Below are positions 52,120 through 62,314 of a DNA stretch of 64,000 nucleotides, in pieces. The DNA is from Rhodospirillaceae bacterium (GTDB lineage Bacteria; Pseudomonadota; Alphaproteobacteria; Rhodospirillales; Rhodospirillaceae): the NCBI GenBank assembly GCA_947476695.1, contig CANJRD010000018.1, positions 1-64,000 of the forward strand. The letters are read 5' to 3'. Within the stretch, counting starts at the first letter, position 1, and each line of letters starts with the position of its first letter. The position numbers were made by a program, and so were the translations under genes. A model generated the notes under the pieces. The model was not told the origin of the DNA and did not search any database. It saw only the letters and a program-made list of their open reading frames with translations.

Positions 52120-53364
52120 TTGTCGTCTCTTCAGCCCGTCCGCGGCACCCATGATCTGATGTTCGATGACATGCGCCGTCATCGGCATATCGAAGCGGTC
52201 GCGCTAGAGATCGCCGGCCGCTATGGCTACGGCGAGATCGCCACGCCGGTATTCGAGTTCACGGAAGTCTTCACCCGCACCCTGGGCGACACCTCGGATA
52301 TCGTCACCAAGGAGATGTACACTTTCACCACCAAGGGCGGTGAAAGCATTACCTTGCGGCCGGAAGGCACGGCGGGTGTCGCGCGCGCGTTCATCACGGG
52401 CGGTCTCGCCCAGCAGACGCCGCTCAAGTTCTTCTATCGCGGTCCGATGTTCCGCCACGAGCGGCCGCAGAAGGGACGCCAGCGCCAGTTCCATCAGATC
52501 GGCGCTGAGCTCATCGGCGTGGCGGGGCCGCAGGCCGACGTCGAAGTGATCGCACTTGCCGCGCACATTCTGAAAGAACTCAAGGTCGCGGGCACGATCA
52601 CCCTGCAGCTCAACTCGTTGGGTGATGTGGAATCGCGGCTGGCCTATCGCGATGTGCTGGTGAAGTACCTGAGCGAGCGCCGCGATCAGCTGTCGGAAGA
52701 AAGCCGCGCCCGCTTGGAACGTAATCCGCTGCGCGTGTTGGATTCCAAGGATCCCGGCGATCAGGCGGCGATCAAGGATGCGCCGCGCTTCACGCAATAC
52801 CTCAACGAGGCCTCGACCACGTTCTTCCGCGAAGTGCAGGACGGCCTGACGGCGCTGGACATCGCCTTCACGCTCAATCCGTCGCTGGTACGCGGGCTCG
52901 ACTATTACAGCCACACGGCTTTTGAATTCACGACCGATGCGCTCGGCGCGCAGGGCACCGTCCTGGCCGGGGGGCGTTATGACGGTCTGATCAAGGATAT
53001 GGGCGGCCCACAGACACCGGGCATCGGCTGGGCGGCGGGCATCGAACGGTTGTCGATGTTGCTGTCGGACCTGGCGCCGGCGAAGCGTCCGCTCGCGGTC
53101 ATTCCCGTCGGCGCGGCTGAAGAGCGTCCGGCGGAACTGCTGACGGCGGAACTGCGCCGGGCGGGATTTTCGGTCGATCTCGGCTACGGCGGCAACATGG
53201 GCAAGCGTATGAAGCGCGCCAATAAAGTCAGTGCCATCGCGGCGCTAATCCTGGGTGAGGACGAAGTGAAGAACGGCGTCGTAACCTTGCGCAATCTCGA
53301 CAGCGGCGAACAGTCTTCGGTGCCACGCACCGAATTGATGGCGCAGCTCAAACCCTTCGCCTAA
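52120..53364 (+). CDS. hisS: Histidine-tRNA ligase
   Basis: HisRS charges tRNA-His. The class II motifs are visible: RHRHIEAVALEIAGRYGY (motif 1 region), TLRPEGTAGVAR and FRHERPQKGRQRQFHQIGAE (motif 2), histidine-binding LVRGLDYYSHTAFEF, and GIGWAAGIERL (motif 3). It starts at TTG (MSSLQPVRGTHDL), which matches the family N-terminus. The length of 414 is normal. Confidence 0.95.
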   Translation: MSSLQPVRGTHDLMFDDMRRHRHIEAVALEIAGRYGYGEIATPVFEFTEVFTRTLGDTSDIVTKEMYTFTTKGGESITLRPEGTAGVARAFITGGLAQQTPLKFFYRGPMFRHERPQKGRQRQFHQIGAELIGVAGPQADVEVIALAAHILKELKVAGTITLQLNSLGDVESRLAYRDVLVKYLSERRDQLSEESRARLERNPLRVLDSKDPGDQAAIKDAPRFTQYLNEASTTFFREVQDGLTALDIAFTLNPSLVRGLDYYSHTAFEFTTDALGAQGTVLAGGRYDGLIKDMGGPQTPGIGWAAGIERLSMLLSDLAPAKRPLAVIPVGAAEERPAELLTAELRRAGFSVDLGYGGNMGKRMKRANKVSAIAALILGEDEVKNGVVTLRNLDSGEQSSVPRTELMAQLKPFA

Positions 53365-53373
53365 GTAAGCGCC

Positions 53374-54438
53374 ATGGCTATCGAAGAAAATCTCAGCAAA
53401 GTCCTCGCACGGTACGACGAACTCCAGGCGCTGATGGCGACGTCCACCGGTGGAGGGAAGTTCGCGGCGCTCAGCAAGGAGTTCTCGGACCTCGGCCCGA
53501 TCGTCGAACAGGTCAACCGTCTGCGGCAGCTGCGTCAGGAGTTGACGGATGCTGAAGCGATGGTCAACGACAGCGATCCCGATCTGCGCGCCATGGCGGA
53601 AGAGGAGATGCACCGCCTCAAGGCCGAGGTGAAGGAGCAGGAGAGCGCGGTTCAGATCGCGCTGCTGCCGAAGGACGAAGCCGACGCCAAGAACGCGATC
53701 CTCGAAGTTCGCGCCGGTACGGGCGGCGAGGAAGCCGCCTTGTTCGCGGCTGAGCTGTTCCGCATGTACGAACGTTATGCCAGCCGCAAGGGCTGGAAGT
53801 TTGAAATTGTCGACCTGAGCGAAACCGGGATCGGCGGGCTCAAGGAAGCGATCGCGGAGATCAGCGGTCGCAATGTCTTCTCGAAGCTGAAATTCGAATC
53901 CGGTGTGCATCGTGTGCAGCGCGTGCCGGCGACGGAAGCCAGCGGCCGCATCCATACCTCGGCGGCGACGGTTGCGGTGATGCCCGAAGCCGAGGACGTC
54001 GACATCGAGCTTCATCCCGATGATCTGCGCATCGAGACGATGCGCTCGCAGGGTTCGGGCGGCCAGCACGTCAACAAGACCGAAAGCGCGATCCGCATCA
54101 CGCACATTCCCTCGGGATTCTTCGTGAAGTGCCAAGAGAACAAGTCGCAGCACAAGAACCGCGAGCGCGCGATGAGCATCCTCAAGGCGCGCCTTTACGA
54201 CGTGCAGCGTCAGGCGCTCGACGCCAAGCGTTCGGCGGATCGCAAGAGCCAGGTGGGCTCGGGCGATCGCTCGGAGCGCATCCGCACCTATAACTTCCCG
54301 CAAGGGCGAGTCACCGACCATCGTATCAACCTCACGCTCTACAAGATCGATGAGGTCATGGAAGGCGGGGGGTTGGATGAGTTTGTCGACGCCCTGAGCG
54401 CGGAAGATCAGGCGGAACGACTGGCGTCGCTCTCCTGA
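53374..54438 (+). CDS. prfA: Peptide chain release factor 1
   Basis: RF1 terminates translation at UAA and UAG. It carries the codon-recognition tripeptide PAT ([19 protein letters not shown]) and the universal catalytic GGQ in [15 protein letters not shown]. The length of 354 is standard. It is followed two bases later by prmC, which methylates the Gln of GGQ. Confidence 0.97.
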   Translation: MAIEENLSKVLARYDELQALMATSTGGGKFAALSKEFSDLGPIVEQVNRLRQLRQELTDAEAMVNDSDPDLRAMAEEEMHRLKAEVKEQESAVQIALLPKDEADAKNAILEVRAGTGGEEAALFAAELFRMYERYASRKGWKFEIVDLSETGIGGLKEAIAEISGRNVFSKLKFESGVHRVQRVPATEASGRIHTSAATVAVMPEAEDVDIELHPDDLRIETMRSQGSGGQHVNKTESAIRITHIPSGFFVKCQENKSQHKNRERAMSILKARLYDVQRQALDAKRSADRKSQVGSGDRSERIRTYNFPQGRVTDHRINLTLYKIDEVMEGGGLDEFVDALSAEDQAERLASLS

Positions 54439-54440
54439 CC

Positions 54441-55289
54441 ATGCCCACCATCGGCGAAACGGTGTCCGACCTGACGCTGCGTTTTGCCGCCGCCGGAATC
54501 GATAACCCCCGTCTCGATGCGCGTGTGCTGACGGCGCATGTCCTTGATCTGCCGCCGGAGGGTTTGTTCTCGCGCGCGGGCGATCCGTTTCCCACGGCGC
54601 AGGCCGCGGCGCTCGATGCCGTCGTGGCCCGGCGTCTGCGACGCGAACCGGTATCGCGTATCCGCGGCTTTCGCGAATTCTACGGTCTCGATTTCCAGAT
54701 CGGCCCCGCGACCCTCGATCCCCGGCCGGACACCGAGACCATTGTGGAGGCGGCGCTGCGTTTGCGTGTGCCGGGCAAGGCGGCGCAGATTCTCGATCTC
54801 GGAACCGGCAGCGGCTGCATCCTGCTCGCCATCCTGTCCGCATGGCCGGAGGCGCGCGGAGTCGGAATCGACCTCGCCGCGGATGCGGTCGAGGTGGCGC
54901 GGGGGAACGCGAACCGTCTCGGTCTGGCGCAACGCGCCACTTTTGTGCAGGGCGATTGGTGCGAGGGGCTTATCGGCCGCTTCGACGTGATCGTCTCCAA
55001 TCCGCCCTATATCCCCGATGGGGATATCCCGTCTCTTGAGCCGGAGGTATGCGACTTCGAGCCGCCGGCGGCTCTCCGCGGTGGCAAGGATGGCCTGGAC
55101 GCCTACCGGGCGCTGGCGCCGCAATTTCCGGCGCGGCTGGAGGCGGGCGGCACTGTCTTGCTGGAGGTCGGACAGGGGCAGGCCCAGGATGTCGCCGAAA
55201 TCCTGGCCGCGCACGAATTGCCCCATGCTGCCTTCTATGAGGACCTGGGCGGCGTAACGCGGGTGGTCGCGGCGTCTGTCAGGGTGTGA
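54441..55289 (+). CDS. prmC: Release-factor glutamine methyltransferase PrmC
   Basis: PrmC methylates the GGQ glutamine of release factors. Motif I is ILDLGTGSGCILLAIL and the catalytic NPPY is in DVIVSNPPYIPDGDIPSLEPEV. The N-terminal helical domain has DARVLTAHVLDLPPEGL. The prfA-prmC pairing confirms it. The product is 282 residues. Confidence 0.95.
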   Translation: MPTIGETVSDLTLRFAAAGIDNPRLDARVLTAHVLDLPPEGLFSRAGDPFPTAQAAALDAVVARRLRREPVSRIRGFREFYGLDFQIGPATLDPRPDTETIVEAALRLRVPGKAAQILDLGTGSGCILLAILSAWPEARGVGIDLAADAVEVARGNANRLGLAQRATFVQGDWCEGLIGRFDVIVSNPPYIPDGDIPSLEPEVCDFEPPAALRGGKDGLDAYRALAPQFPARLEAGGTVLLEVGQGQAQDVAEILAAHELPHAAFYEDLGGVTRVVAASVRV

Positions 55290-55376
55290 TCGGCTAGCCT
55301 AAATGCCGAAAATATCAGAAAAAAGCTGTTGGAAATTGGCGGAGTTCTGCCTAGCATAGCCCTGGTCGCGCGAAAG

Positions 55377-55484
55377 ACCCGATGGCGTAAGCAAGAGCGG
55401 CGCCGGGTTTCGCAACAGGCGGTTTGGAACCGCTGATCGAACCACTCCCTAACAAGCACAGTACTGTCGTGGTGCCCTGCCACG
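55377..55484 (+). promoter_or_regulatory. Hairpin-rich leader before the DUF4167 gene
   Basis: Three stems follow each other: ACCC/GGGT with GGCG/CGCC inside (55377-55408), GCGGTT-tgg-AACCGC (55419-55433) and CGTGG-N7-CCACG (55468-55484). They may form a structured 5' leader or a small RNA; no Rfam class was recognised. Confidence 0.3.
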
Positions 55485-55549
55485 TCATCTGCTGAGGGCG
55501 ACTAGCGATTCAGGGACGTACGCTCGAAAGGTTCGTAAGCACCCTCAAG

Positions 55550-56305
55550 ATGACAGGCTTCATGAAAAACCGTCAACGCGGCCGCAATAATGGCGGCAAA
55601 CCTCGTCCGCCCGGCGGCGGAGGCGGGGGTGGTCCTCGCAATCCGAATTTTGATGGCGGCATGCGTCCGCGCGGCAATGCGCAGCAGCTGATGGAAAAGT
55701 TCCTGGCGATGGCGCGCGACGCCAGCGCGATGGGCGACCGGGTCGCGGCGGAAAACTATTTCCAGCATGCCGACCACTATTACCGGGTGCTGAACGCGCG
55801 CTTCGAGGCGCAGCAGCAGCAGAATCAGAACCAGAACAACAACGGCCAACGCCACCAGAACCAGGGTGGCCAGCGTCCCTATCAGGGCGACAGTCAGGGC
55901 TATCAGGGCGATGACTCGCAGGGTGGCTACGACCAACGGCCGTCTTACGAACAGCGCCCTCAGTATGACCAGCCACGCCAGAGCCAGGGCAATGGCGGCT
56001 ATCAAGGCGATCAAAACCAAAACCAAAACCCAAGCCAAAACCCAAATCAAAACCAACCCCAGGACCAGCAGCCCGAAGCTCAACCGGCGCAGGCGCCCGT
56101 GCAGCAAGCTTACGCACCGGAACCTAGCCGCGGCGCGAGCGAGGACATCGGTCTGCCGCCCCAGGTTTTGGGCGGCGGCTTTGAAGAACGCCCCAGCGAG
56201 GGTGCAGCCGACGAACAGGGTGGTGGCGAAAACCGTCCCCGCCGCCGTCGCGGTCGCGGTCCTGGCACAGGCCCACGTCCGCAGACTCAGACCGCCGGGG
56301 AATAG
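55550..56305 (+). CDS. DUF4167 family protein with Gln/Asn-rich disordered region
   Basis: The N-terminal 80 residues are the DUF4167 domain: a basic Gly-rich start (MKNRQRGRNNGGKPRPP, then GGGGGGGP), RGNAQQLMEKFLAMARDA and GDRVAAENYFQHADHYYRVLNA. The remaining 170 residues are Gln/Asn/Pro/Gly-rich and clearly disordered, with tandem NQNQNP-type and YQGD-type units, ending in a basic RRRRGRG patch. The architecture suggests RNA binding or condensate formation, but that is inference. ATG at 55550 or 55562 are both possible. It lies between prmC and clpB as in many alphaproteobacteria. Confidence 0.85.
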   Translation: MTGFMKNRQRGRNNGGKPRPPGGGGGGGPRNPNFDGGMRPRGNAQQLMEKFLAMARDASAMGDRVAAENYFQHADHYYRVLNARFEAQQQQNQNQNNNGQRHQNQGGQRPYQGDSQGYQGDDSQGGYDQRPSYEQRPQYDQPRQSQGNGGYQGDQNQNQNPSQNPNQNQPQDQQPEAQPAQAPVQQAYAPEPSRGASEDIGLPPQVLGGGFEERPSEGAADEQGGGENRPRRRRGRGPGTGPRPQTQTAGE

Positions 56306-56327
56306 CCCCGCCGCGCGATCAAAAATG

Positions 56328-56367
56328 GAAGCCCGCAGGTCAATTTGGCCCGCGGGCTTCACTTTTT
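56328..56367 (+). terminator. Rho-independent terminator after the DUF4167 gene
   Basis: GAAGCCCGC (56328-56336) pairs with GCGGGCTTC (56352-56360), then CACTTTTT follows. Confidence 0.75.
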
Positions 56368-56379
56368 AAGGGTGTTCGT

Positions 56380-56409
56380 CTTGAAGCGGACAGAGACGCT
56401 CCCCAATAT
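56380..56409 (+). promoter_or_regulatory. Heat-shock (RpoH-type) promoter of clpB
   Basis: CTTGAA (56380-56385), a 15-bp spacer and CCCCAATAT (56401-56409) match the sigma-32 pattern CTTGAA-N13-17-CCCCATNT closely and stand about 80 bp before clpB. Confidence 0.6.
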
Positions 56410-56489
56410 CTGGTGAGCCTCACGAGGGGTCTTGGCGTTGCCTATTGTAGGGGCGCCGTGGGACCCGGTCAGATATCGAGGATGAACCG

Positions 56490-59075
56490 ATGAACGTCGA
56501 GAAATTCACCGACCGCGCCAAGGGCTTCCTTCAGGCCGCCCAAACGATTGCGCTGCGCGAGAACAACCAGCAGATCACGGCCGAACATCTGCTCAAGGCA
56601 CTGCTGGACGACAAGGAAGGCATGGCCGCGCAGCTGATGCGCAGCAGCGGTGCCGATCCCGACCGCGCGCGGCGCGACGTCGAGGCGGAACTCGCCAAGT
56701 TGCCCAAGGTCGAGGGCGGCAATACCCAGATGTATTTCGCGCAAGATCTGTCGCGTCTGCTCGATCAAGGGCAGCAGGCGGCGGAGAAGGCAGGCGATTC
56801 TTACGTCACAGCCGAATACCTGCTGCTCGCGCTCGCGATCGGCAAGGGGACGTCGTCGCGCATCCTGAAAGACGCGGGCGTCACGGCGGTATCGCTGAAT
56901 GCCGCGATCAAGGAAATGCGCAAAGGCCGTAAGGCCGAAAGCGCGTCCGCCGAAGACCAGTACGAAGCGCTGAAGAAATATGCGCGCGATCTCACCGAAG
57001 CGGCACGGGCGGGCAAGCTCGATCCCGTCATCGGGCGCGATGAGGAAATTCGCCGCACGATCCAGGTGCTGTCGCGCCGTACGAAGAACAATCCCGTCCT
57101 GATCGGCGAGCCCGGCGTTGGCAAGACCGCCATCATCGAGGGCCTGGCACTGCGTATCGTCAATGGCGACGTGCCCGAAAGCTTGAAGACCAAGCGCCTG
57201 CTTGCGCTCGATCTGGGCTCATTGATCGCGGGCGCGAAATTCCGCGGCGAGTTCGAGGAACGCCTCAAGGCGGTGCTGAACGAGGTCACCAGCGCGGCCG
57301 GCCAGATCATCATGTTTATCGACGAGATGCACACGCTGGTCGGTGCGGGTAAAGCCGATGGCGCGATGGATGCCTCTAATTTGCTGAAGCCCGCCTTGGC
57401 ACGCGGCGAACTTCATTGCGTGGGCGCCACCACGCTGGAGGAATACCGCAAGCATGTGGAGAAAGACGCGGCGCTGGCCCGTCGCTTCCAACCGGTTTTC
57501 GTCAGCGAGCCGACGGTGGAGGACACCATCTCCATCCTGCGCGGCATCAAGGACAAGTACGAGCTGCACCACGGCGTGCGGATCGCCGACAGCGCCCTTG
57601 TCGCGGCGGCGACGCTGTCCAACCGCTATATCACCGACCGGTTCCTGCCGGACAAGGCCATCGACCTGATGGACGAAGCCGCGAGCCGGTTACGGATGCA
57701 GGTCGATTCCAAGCCGGAAGAGCTTGATGAGCTCGACCGTCGTGTCGTCCAGCTTAAGATCGAGCGCGAAGCCCTGAAGAAGGAAAAGGACGATGCCTCG
57801 CGCGACCGTCTGGTCAAGCTTCAGGACGAATTGGACGAACTTGAGAAGGAATCCGCCGATCTGACGGAAGAGTGGCAAGCGGAGAAGGGCAAGCTTGCCG
57901 ATGCGACAAAGCTGAAGGAAGAACTCGACCGCACACGCGTCGAACTCGAACAGGCGCTCCGGCGTAGCCAGTACGAGCGCGCCGGTCAGCTGCAGCATCA
58001 GGTCATTCCTGAGATGGAGCGCCGGCTGAAGGAGGCCGAGCAACGCGGCTCGGGCATGGTGGCCGAGGAAGTGACGCCGGAAAATATCGCCCAGGTGGTG
58101 TCGAAGTGGACCGGCATCCCGGTCGACAAGATGCTCGAAGGCGAACGCGACAAGCTGCTGCGCATGGAAGAGCAGCTTGGCAAACGCGTTGTCGGTCAGA
58201 AGGAAGCGATTGAAGCCGTGGCGAATGCCGTGCGGCGTTCGCGTGCAGGCCTTGGCGATCCGAACCGTCCTATCGGTTCCTTCCTGTTCCTGGGTCCGAC
58301 GGGCGTGGGCAAGACCGAGCTGACCAAGGCGCTGGCCTCATTTCTGTTCGACGATGAGACTGCCATGGTCCGCATGGACATGTCGGAATACATGGAGAAG
58401 CATTCGGTTTCGCGCCTGATCGGCGCGCCTCCGGGATATGTCGGCTATGACGAGGGCGGCGCATTGACCGAAGCCGTGCGCCGGCGCCCATATCAGGTGA
58501 TCCTGTTCGACGAAGTCGAAAAGGCGCATCCGGATGTGTTCAATGTGCTGCTGCAAGTGCTGGACGACGGTCGCTTGACCGACGGCCAGGGCCGCACGGT
58601 CGATTTCCGAAACACCTTGATCGTGCTGACGTCGAACCTCGGCGGCGACGTGCTAGCCAATCAGGGCGAGGGAGAGGACTCCTCTGCCGTGCGCGAGCAA
58701 GTGATGAACATCGTGCGCGGGGCGTTCCGGCCTGAGTTCCTCAATCGACTGGACGAAATCCTGCTCTTCCACCGGCTGTTCAAGGCGCAGATGACGACGA
58801 TCGTCGATATTCAGATCGGGCGGGTCCAGAAGCGCTTGGCCGAGCGGGGCATCTCGCTGACCTTGGACGACAAGGCCCGCACCTGGCTGGGTGACCACGG
58901 GTACGACCCCGTGTATGGCGCCCGCCCGCTGAAGCGGGTGATCCAGCGGGCAATAGAAAACCCTTTGGCTCTAGCGGTGCTTGAGGGCCGAGTTGGCGAC
59001 GGCTCGACCGTACCGATTTCGGCTGGCGGGGATGGGCTCATCATCGATGGTCGGACGGCCAAAGAAGCCGAATAA
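56490..59075 (+). CDS. clpB: ATP-dependent disaggregase ClpB
   Basis: ClpB rescues proteins from aggregates with DnaK. It has an N-terminal Clp_N repeat domain (1-145), AAA-1 with Walker [15 protein letters not shown] and Walker [12 protein letters not shown], a coiled-coil M domain (about 405-520; [20 protein letters not shown]), and AAA-2 with [14 protein letters not shown] and [14 protein letters not shown]. The length of 861 is typical. A heat-shock type promoter precedes it. Confidence 0.97.
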   Translation: MNVEKFTDRAKGFLQAAQTIALRENNQQITAEHLLKALLDDKEGMAAQLMRSSGADPDRARRDVEAELAKLPKVEGGNTQMYFAQDLSRLLDQGQQAAEKAGDSYVTAEYLLLALAIGKGTSSRILKDAGVTAVSLNAAIKEMRKGRKAESASAEDQYEALKKYARDLTEAARAGKLDPVIGRDEEIRRTIQVLSRRTKNNPVLIGEPGVGKTAIIEGLALRIVNGDVPESLKTKRLLALDLGSLIAGAKFRGEFEERLKAVLNEVTSAAGQIIMFIDEMHTLVGAGKADGAMDASNLLKPALARGELHCVGATTLEEYRKHVEKDAALARRFQPVFVSEPTVEDTISILRGIKDKYELHHGVRIADSALVAAATLSNRYITDRFLPDKAIDLMDEAASRLRMQVDSKPEELDELDRRVVQLKIEREALKKEKDDASRDRLVKLQDELDELEKESADLTEEWQAEKGKLADATKLKEELDRTRVELEQALRRSQYERAGQLQHQVIPEMERRLKEAEQRGSGMVAEEVTPENIAQVVSKWTGIPVDKMLEGERDKLLRMEEQLGKRVVGQKEAIEAVANAVRRSRAGLGDPNRPIGSFLFLGPTGVGKTELTKALASFLFDDETAMVRMDMSEYMEKHSVSRLIGAPPGYVGYDEGGALTEAVRRRPYQVILFDEVEKAHPDVFNVLLQVLDDGRLTDGQGRTVDFRNTLIVLTSNLGGDVLANQGEGEDSSAVREQVMNIVRGAFRPEFLNRLDEILLFHRLFKAQMTTIVDIQIGRVQKRLAERGISLTLDDKARTWLGDHGYDPVYGARPLKRVIQRAIENPLALAVLEGRVGDGSTVPISAGGDGLIIDGRTAKEAE

Positions 59076-59135
59076 ATCTCACGCGTGGTACTTCGACGAA
59101 GGCTCCTACGCTTAGCAAAATTCGATTAAACGAAC

Positions 59136-59175
59136 CCCCGAGCGGAAATGTTCCCGCTCGGGGAAACTATTTTTT
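59136..59175 (+). terminator. Rho-independent terminator downstream of clpB
   Basis: CCCCGAGCGG pairs with CCGCTCGGGG over an 8-nt loop, followed by AAACTATTTTTT. Confidence 0.85.
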
Positions 59176-59316
59176 CGCGGCTGGGCTGCCTTTCCCCAAG
59201 CCCGCCAATCGCATGATTTGATATAAAAAAATCCACGCCCACCCGGAGAGGTGGAAATTCCGCATTTGTGCTGTCGCCCTTCTAGGACATGAGCACACAT
59301 TTTTCATCGAGTCCGA

Positions 59317-60807
59317 ATGCCGATCGCTAAGCGCAGTTTTATACGCCTGACCATCGCGGCCATCGTTTTTGGGGCGATGTGCCTTCTGGGAATTGTCGGC
59401 ACTGCGCTGTGGCTGGTCGATGAGAGCGTGAACTTTACTGACGCGGTCAACACCGCACGCCGGATACGCGCGACAACGATCACCGTGCGCGGAACCCTTC
59501 AGGATGCGGAAACGGGACAACGCGGATTTTTGCTGACCGGGAGTCAGAACTATCTCAAGCCCTACAATGACGCGATCGCGGCATCGCCGGTGGCGCGGGC
59601 CGCTATGCGCGAGGCTACCGCTGTCGATCCGCAAATCGCCGCGCTGACGAGCCAGATCGATCAGCTCGCAGATGAGAAGTTCAAGGAACTGCAAGAGACG
59701 ATCGATCTCTCGCGGGCGGGAAAACGCGATGCTGCACAGGAAATCGTAAATGCCGATCGCGGCCGCGAAGTCATGGATAAAGCGCGCGGTATTTTCGACC
59801 AGATCGTGAACATTTCCGAGAAGCGCATCGGCGATGGCGCGGCGCGGCAGCGCACCGCCATGAATGCCTTGCGCAATGTCACGATCGCCGGCGCGGTGCT
59901 GATCGTGCTTAGCCTCGGCGGCTATACGATGGTCACTTTGCGCTATACGCGCGAACTCCAGTTGGCTGAGCAAGAAGTGCAGCAGATGAACGCGAACCTG
60001 GAGGAGCGTATCCAGGAACGCACCATGGATCTCGCGCGCGCCAACGAGGAAATCCAACGTTTCGCATACATTGTGACGCATGACCTGCGCGCGCCGCTGG
60101 TCAACATCATGGGGTTCACCAGCGAACTTGAGACAAGCGTCAGCGCCGTCCGCAGCTACGTTGACGAGACGGATCCTGTGCAACGTGAAAATGCGCTTGC
60201 GGACGCCCGCGTGGCGGCGACCGCGGACTTGCCGGAAGCGATCAAGTTTATCAGATCGTCCACGCGGAAAATGGATGGCCTGATCAACGCGATCCTCAAG
60301 TTGTCGCGCGAGGGGCGGCGAACAATGACGCCCGTTCCCATCGATTTGCGCGGCCTGCTCGAGACGGCCGTGGAAAGCGTACGTCATCAGGTCACCGAAG
60401 CCGGCGGCGAAATCACCATCGAAGGCAAGGCGCCTTCATTGGTGAGTGACCGCATGGCGTTGGATCAGATTTTCGGGAACTTACTCGACAATGCGGTCAA
60501 GTACCGCGCGCATCTGCGGCCTTTACGTATCCATTTGCGTCTGCGCGAAGGTGCGGGCCAAAAAGTCATTGTCGAGGTCGAGGACAACGGCCGCGGGATC
60601 GCCGCGCAAGACCACGAACGCGTGTTCGATCTGTTCCGGCGCTCCGGAGCGCAGGACAAGCCCGGCGATGGGATCGGCCTCGCGCACGTTCGCGCCATGG
60701 CCCGCAATCTCGGCGGCAATATCACGCTCGTTTCCGAACTCGACCGGGGAAGCACGTTCACGCTGATTGTCGCGCGTGACTTGCGCAAAATCATTCAGGG
60801 GAAATGA
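59317..60807 (+). CDS. CHASE3-domain sensor histidine kinase
   Basis: The 496-residue protein has two transmembrane segments (about 11-33 and 187-207) flanking a periplasmic CHASE3 domain (ETGQRGFLLTGSQNYLKPYNDA). A coiled coil, a HisKA domain with the phosphorylated His in FAYIVTHDLRAPLVNIMGF, and an HATPase domain (FGNLLDNAVKYRA, DNGRGIAAQD, GIGLAHVRAMARNLGG) follow. The DLRAPL signature puts it near phytochrome-like kinases. It is followed in one base by its likely response regulator. The ligand is unknown. Confidence 0.93.
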   Translation: MPIAKRSFIRLTIAAIVFGAMCLLGIVGTALWLVDESVNFTDAVNTARRIRATTITVRGTLQDAETGQRGFLLTGSQNYLKPYNDAIAASPVARAAMREATAVDPQIAALTSQIDQLADEKFKELQETIDLSRAGKRDAAQEIVNADRGREVMDKARGIFDQIVNISEKRIGDGAARQRTAMNALRNVTIAGAVLIVLSLGGYTMVTLRYTRELQLAEQEVQQMNANLEERIQERTMDLARANEEIQRFAYIVTHDLRAPLVNIMGFTSELETSVSAVRSYVDETDPVQRENALADARVAATADLPEAIKFIRSSTRKMDGLINAILKLSREGRRTMTPVPIDLRGLLETAVESVRHQVTEAGGEITIEGKAPSLVSDRMALDQIFGNLLDNAVKYRAHLRPLRIHLRLREGAGQKVIVEVEDNGRGIAAQDHERVFDLFRRSGAQDKPGDGIGLAHVRAMARNLGGNITLVSELDRGSTFTLIVARDLRKIIQGK

Positions 60808-60808
60808 A

Positions 60809-61255
60809 ATGAATACTGACGCAAAGCCCGTGCTCATCGTGATGATCGAAGACGACGAGGGACATGCCCGTCTCATCGAAAAGAACATCCGGCGTGCCGG
60901 CGTGAACAATGAGATCATGCCCTTCACCAACGGCACCAGCGCGTTGGAATTTCTGCTGGGCAAGGACGGTTCCGGCAACGACAGCAAGGGTAAGCAATTG
61001 CTGGTGCTGCTCGACCTAAACCTGCCGGACATGACCGGTCTCGACATCCTCGAGAAGCTGAAGCAGAACCAGCACACGAAGCGTTCGCCCGTCGTCGTGC
61101 TGACCACCACCGATGACACGCGCGAGATTCAGCGCTGTTACGATCTTGGTGCAAACGTCTACATCACCAAGCCGGTGAACTACGAAGGCTTCGCCAATGC
61201 GATCCGGCAGCTCGGGCTGTTCTTCGCGGTGATGCAAGTTCCAGAAACAAACTAA
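60809..61255 (+). CDS. Single-domain response regulator (Rcp1-like)
   Basis: The 148-residue protein is only a receiver domain: acidic pair IEDDEGHARLIEKN, phosphoacceptor Asp in LLDLNLPDMTG, Thr in VVVLTTTDD and Lys in YITKPVNYEGF. It resembles Rcp1 of cyanobacterial phytochromes, which works by protein contact rather than DNA binding. It starts MNTDAKPVLIV, one base after the kinase stop, so it is its probable partner; it may pass the signal to the next gene. Confidence 0.93.
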   Translation: MNTDAKPVLIVMIEDDEGHARLIEKNIRRAGVNNEIMPFTNGTSALEFLLGKDGSGNDSKGKQLLVLLDLNLPDMTGLDILEKLKQNQHTKRSPVVVLTTTDDTREIQRCYDLGANVYITKPVNYEGFANAIRQLGLFFAVMQVPETN

Positions 61256-61276
61256 CCGCCTGACGCCATCACTTCT

Positions 61277-62314
61277 ATGCCGCAACAAGTTCTGACGGTT
61301 CTATACATCGACGATGACCCGGCACTGGCCCGTTTGGTGCAAAGGGGTCTGGGGCGTCGCGGCTATCTGGTTGAGACGGCCGGCAGCGCGGAGGAAGGTT
61401 TCGCGCGCCTGGCCAAAGGTGGGGAAGTTGCCGCGATCGCGCTGGATCACTTCCTGCCGACGGGTACGGGTCTCGATTTTCTCAAGGCGTTGCGCAGCCA
61501 CGAATCCGCGCCGCCGGTCGTTTACGTGACGGCTTCGGGCGAGACGTCGGTCGCGGTCGCCGCCCTGAAGGAAGGGGCCGCCGACTACGTTATCAAGACG
61601 GTCGACGACGAGTTCCTGGAACTTCTCGGCACCGCTATCGATCAATCTCTCGAAACCGCGCGATTGAAGCGCGAGCGCGCCACGGCCGAACGCGAGGTGC
61701 GCGAAGCCCGCGACCGGGCCGAGGTGCTGCTGCATGAGGTCAATCATCGCGTGGCGAACAGCCTGATGCTGGTCAACGCCCTCGTGCGTATGCAGAGCAG
61801 CACCACGACCGATCCCGCGCTCAGGGACGCGCTGACTGAAATTCAGAGCCGCATCACGGCCATCGCCGGCGTGCACCGACGTCTTTACACATCAGAGAAC
61901 GTGAGATCCGTCGAGATCGCGGAGTACCTCATTGGCCTTCTTCGTGAATTGGAATCCACGATGAAGGCCGCGGGCCACGGGGCGACGGTGGTCGTCAACG
62001 CCGAGCCAATTCATGTCCCGACGGAAAAAGCGATCTCCGTCGGCGTCACGGTCACCGAACTCGTCACCAACGCTTTCAAGTACGCCTACCCCGGTGGCAG
62101 CGCCGGCGAGGTGCGGGTGAGCTTCGCACGGTTGCCAAATGGCCGGTGCAGCCTCAAGGTCGAAGACGATGGCATCGGTTGGGACGGCGCCGGCACCCCG
62201 AAGGGCACGGGTCTGGGGACCCGCATCGTCAACGCCATGGCGCGCGGTCTCGGCTGCACGGCCGAGTATCGCTTGGGCAAAGGGTGCACCGTCGCACTCG
62301 AATTCGAGATCTGA
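61277..62314 (+). CDS. REC-HisKA_2 hybrid sensor kinase
   Basis: An N-terminal receiver domain (1-118; YIDDDPALARLV, phosphoacceptor Asp in AIALDHFLPTGTG, Thr in VTASGE, Lys in YVIKTVDD) precedes a HisKA_2/HWE-family kinase: LLHEVNHRVANSLMLVNALVRMQ with the His, then GVTVTELVTNAFKYAYPGG and GTGLGTRIVNAMARGL. It has no membrane segment or output domain. HisKA_2 kinases often act on general stress (PhyR/EcfG) or diguanylate pathways. With the two genes before it this makes a three-step phosphorelay candidate. Confidence 0.92.
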   Translation: MPQQVLTVLYIDDDPALARLVQRGLGRRGYLVETAGSAEEGFARLAKGGEVAAIALDHFLPTGTGLDFLKALRSHESAPPVVYVTASGETSVAVAALKEGAADYVIKTVDDEFLELLGTAIDQSLETARLKRERATAEREVREARDRAEVLLHEVNHRVANSLMLVNALVRMQSSTTTDPALRDALTEIQSRITAIAGVHRRLYTSENVRSVEIAEYLIGLLRELESTMKAAGHGATVVVNAEPIHVPTEKAISVGVTVTELVTNAFKYAYPGGSAGEVRVSFARLPNGRCSLKVEDDGIGWDGAGTPKGTGLGTRIVNAMARGLGCTAEYRLGKGCTVALEFEI

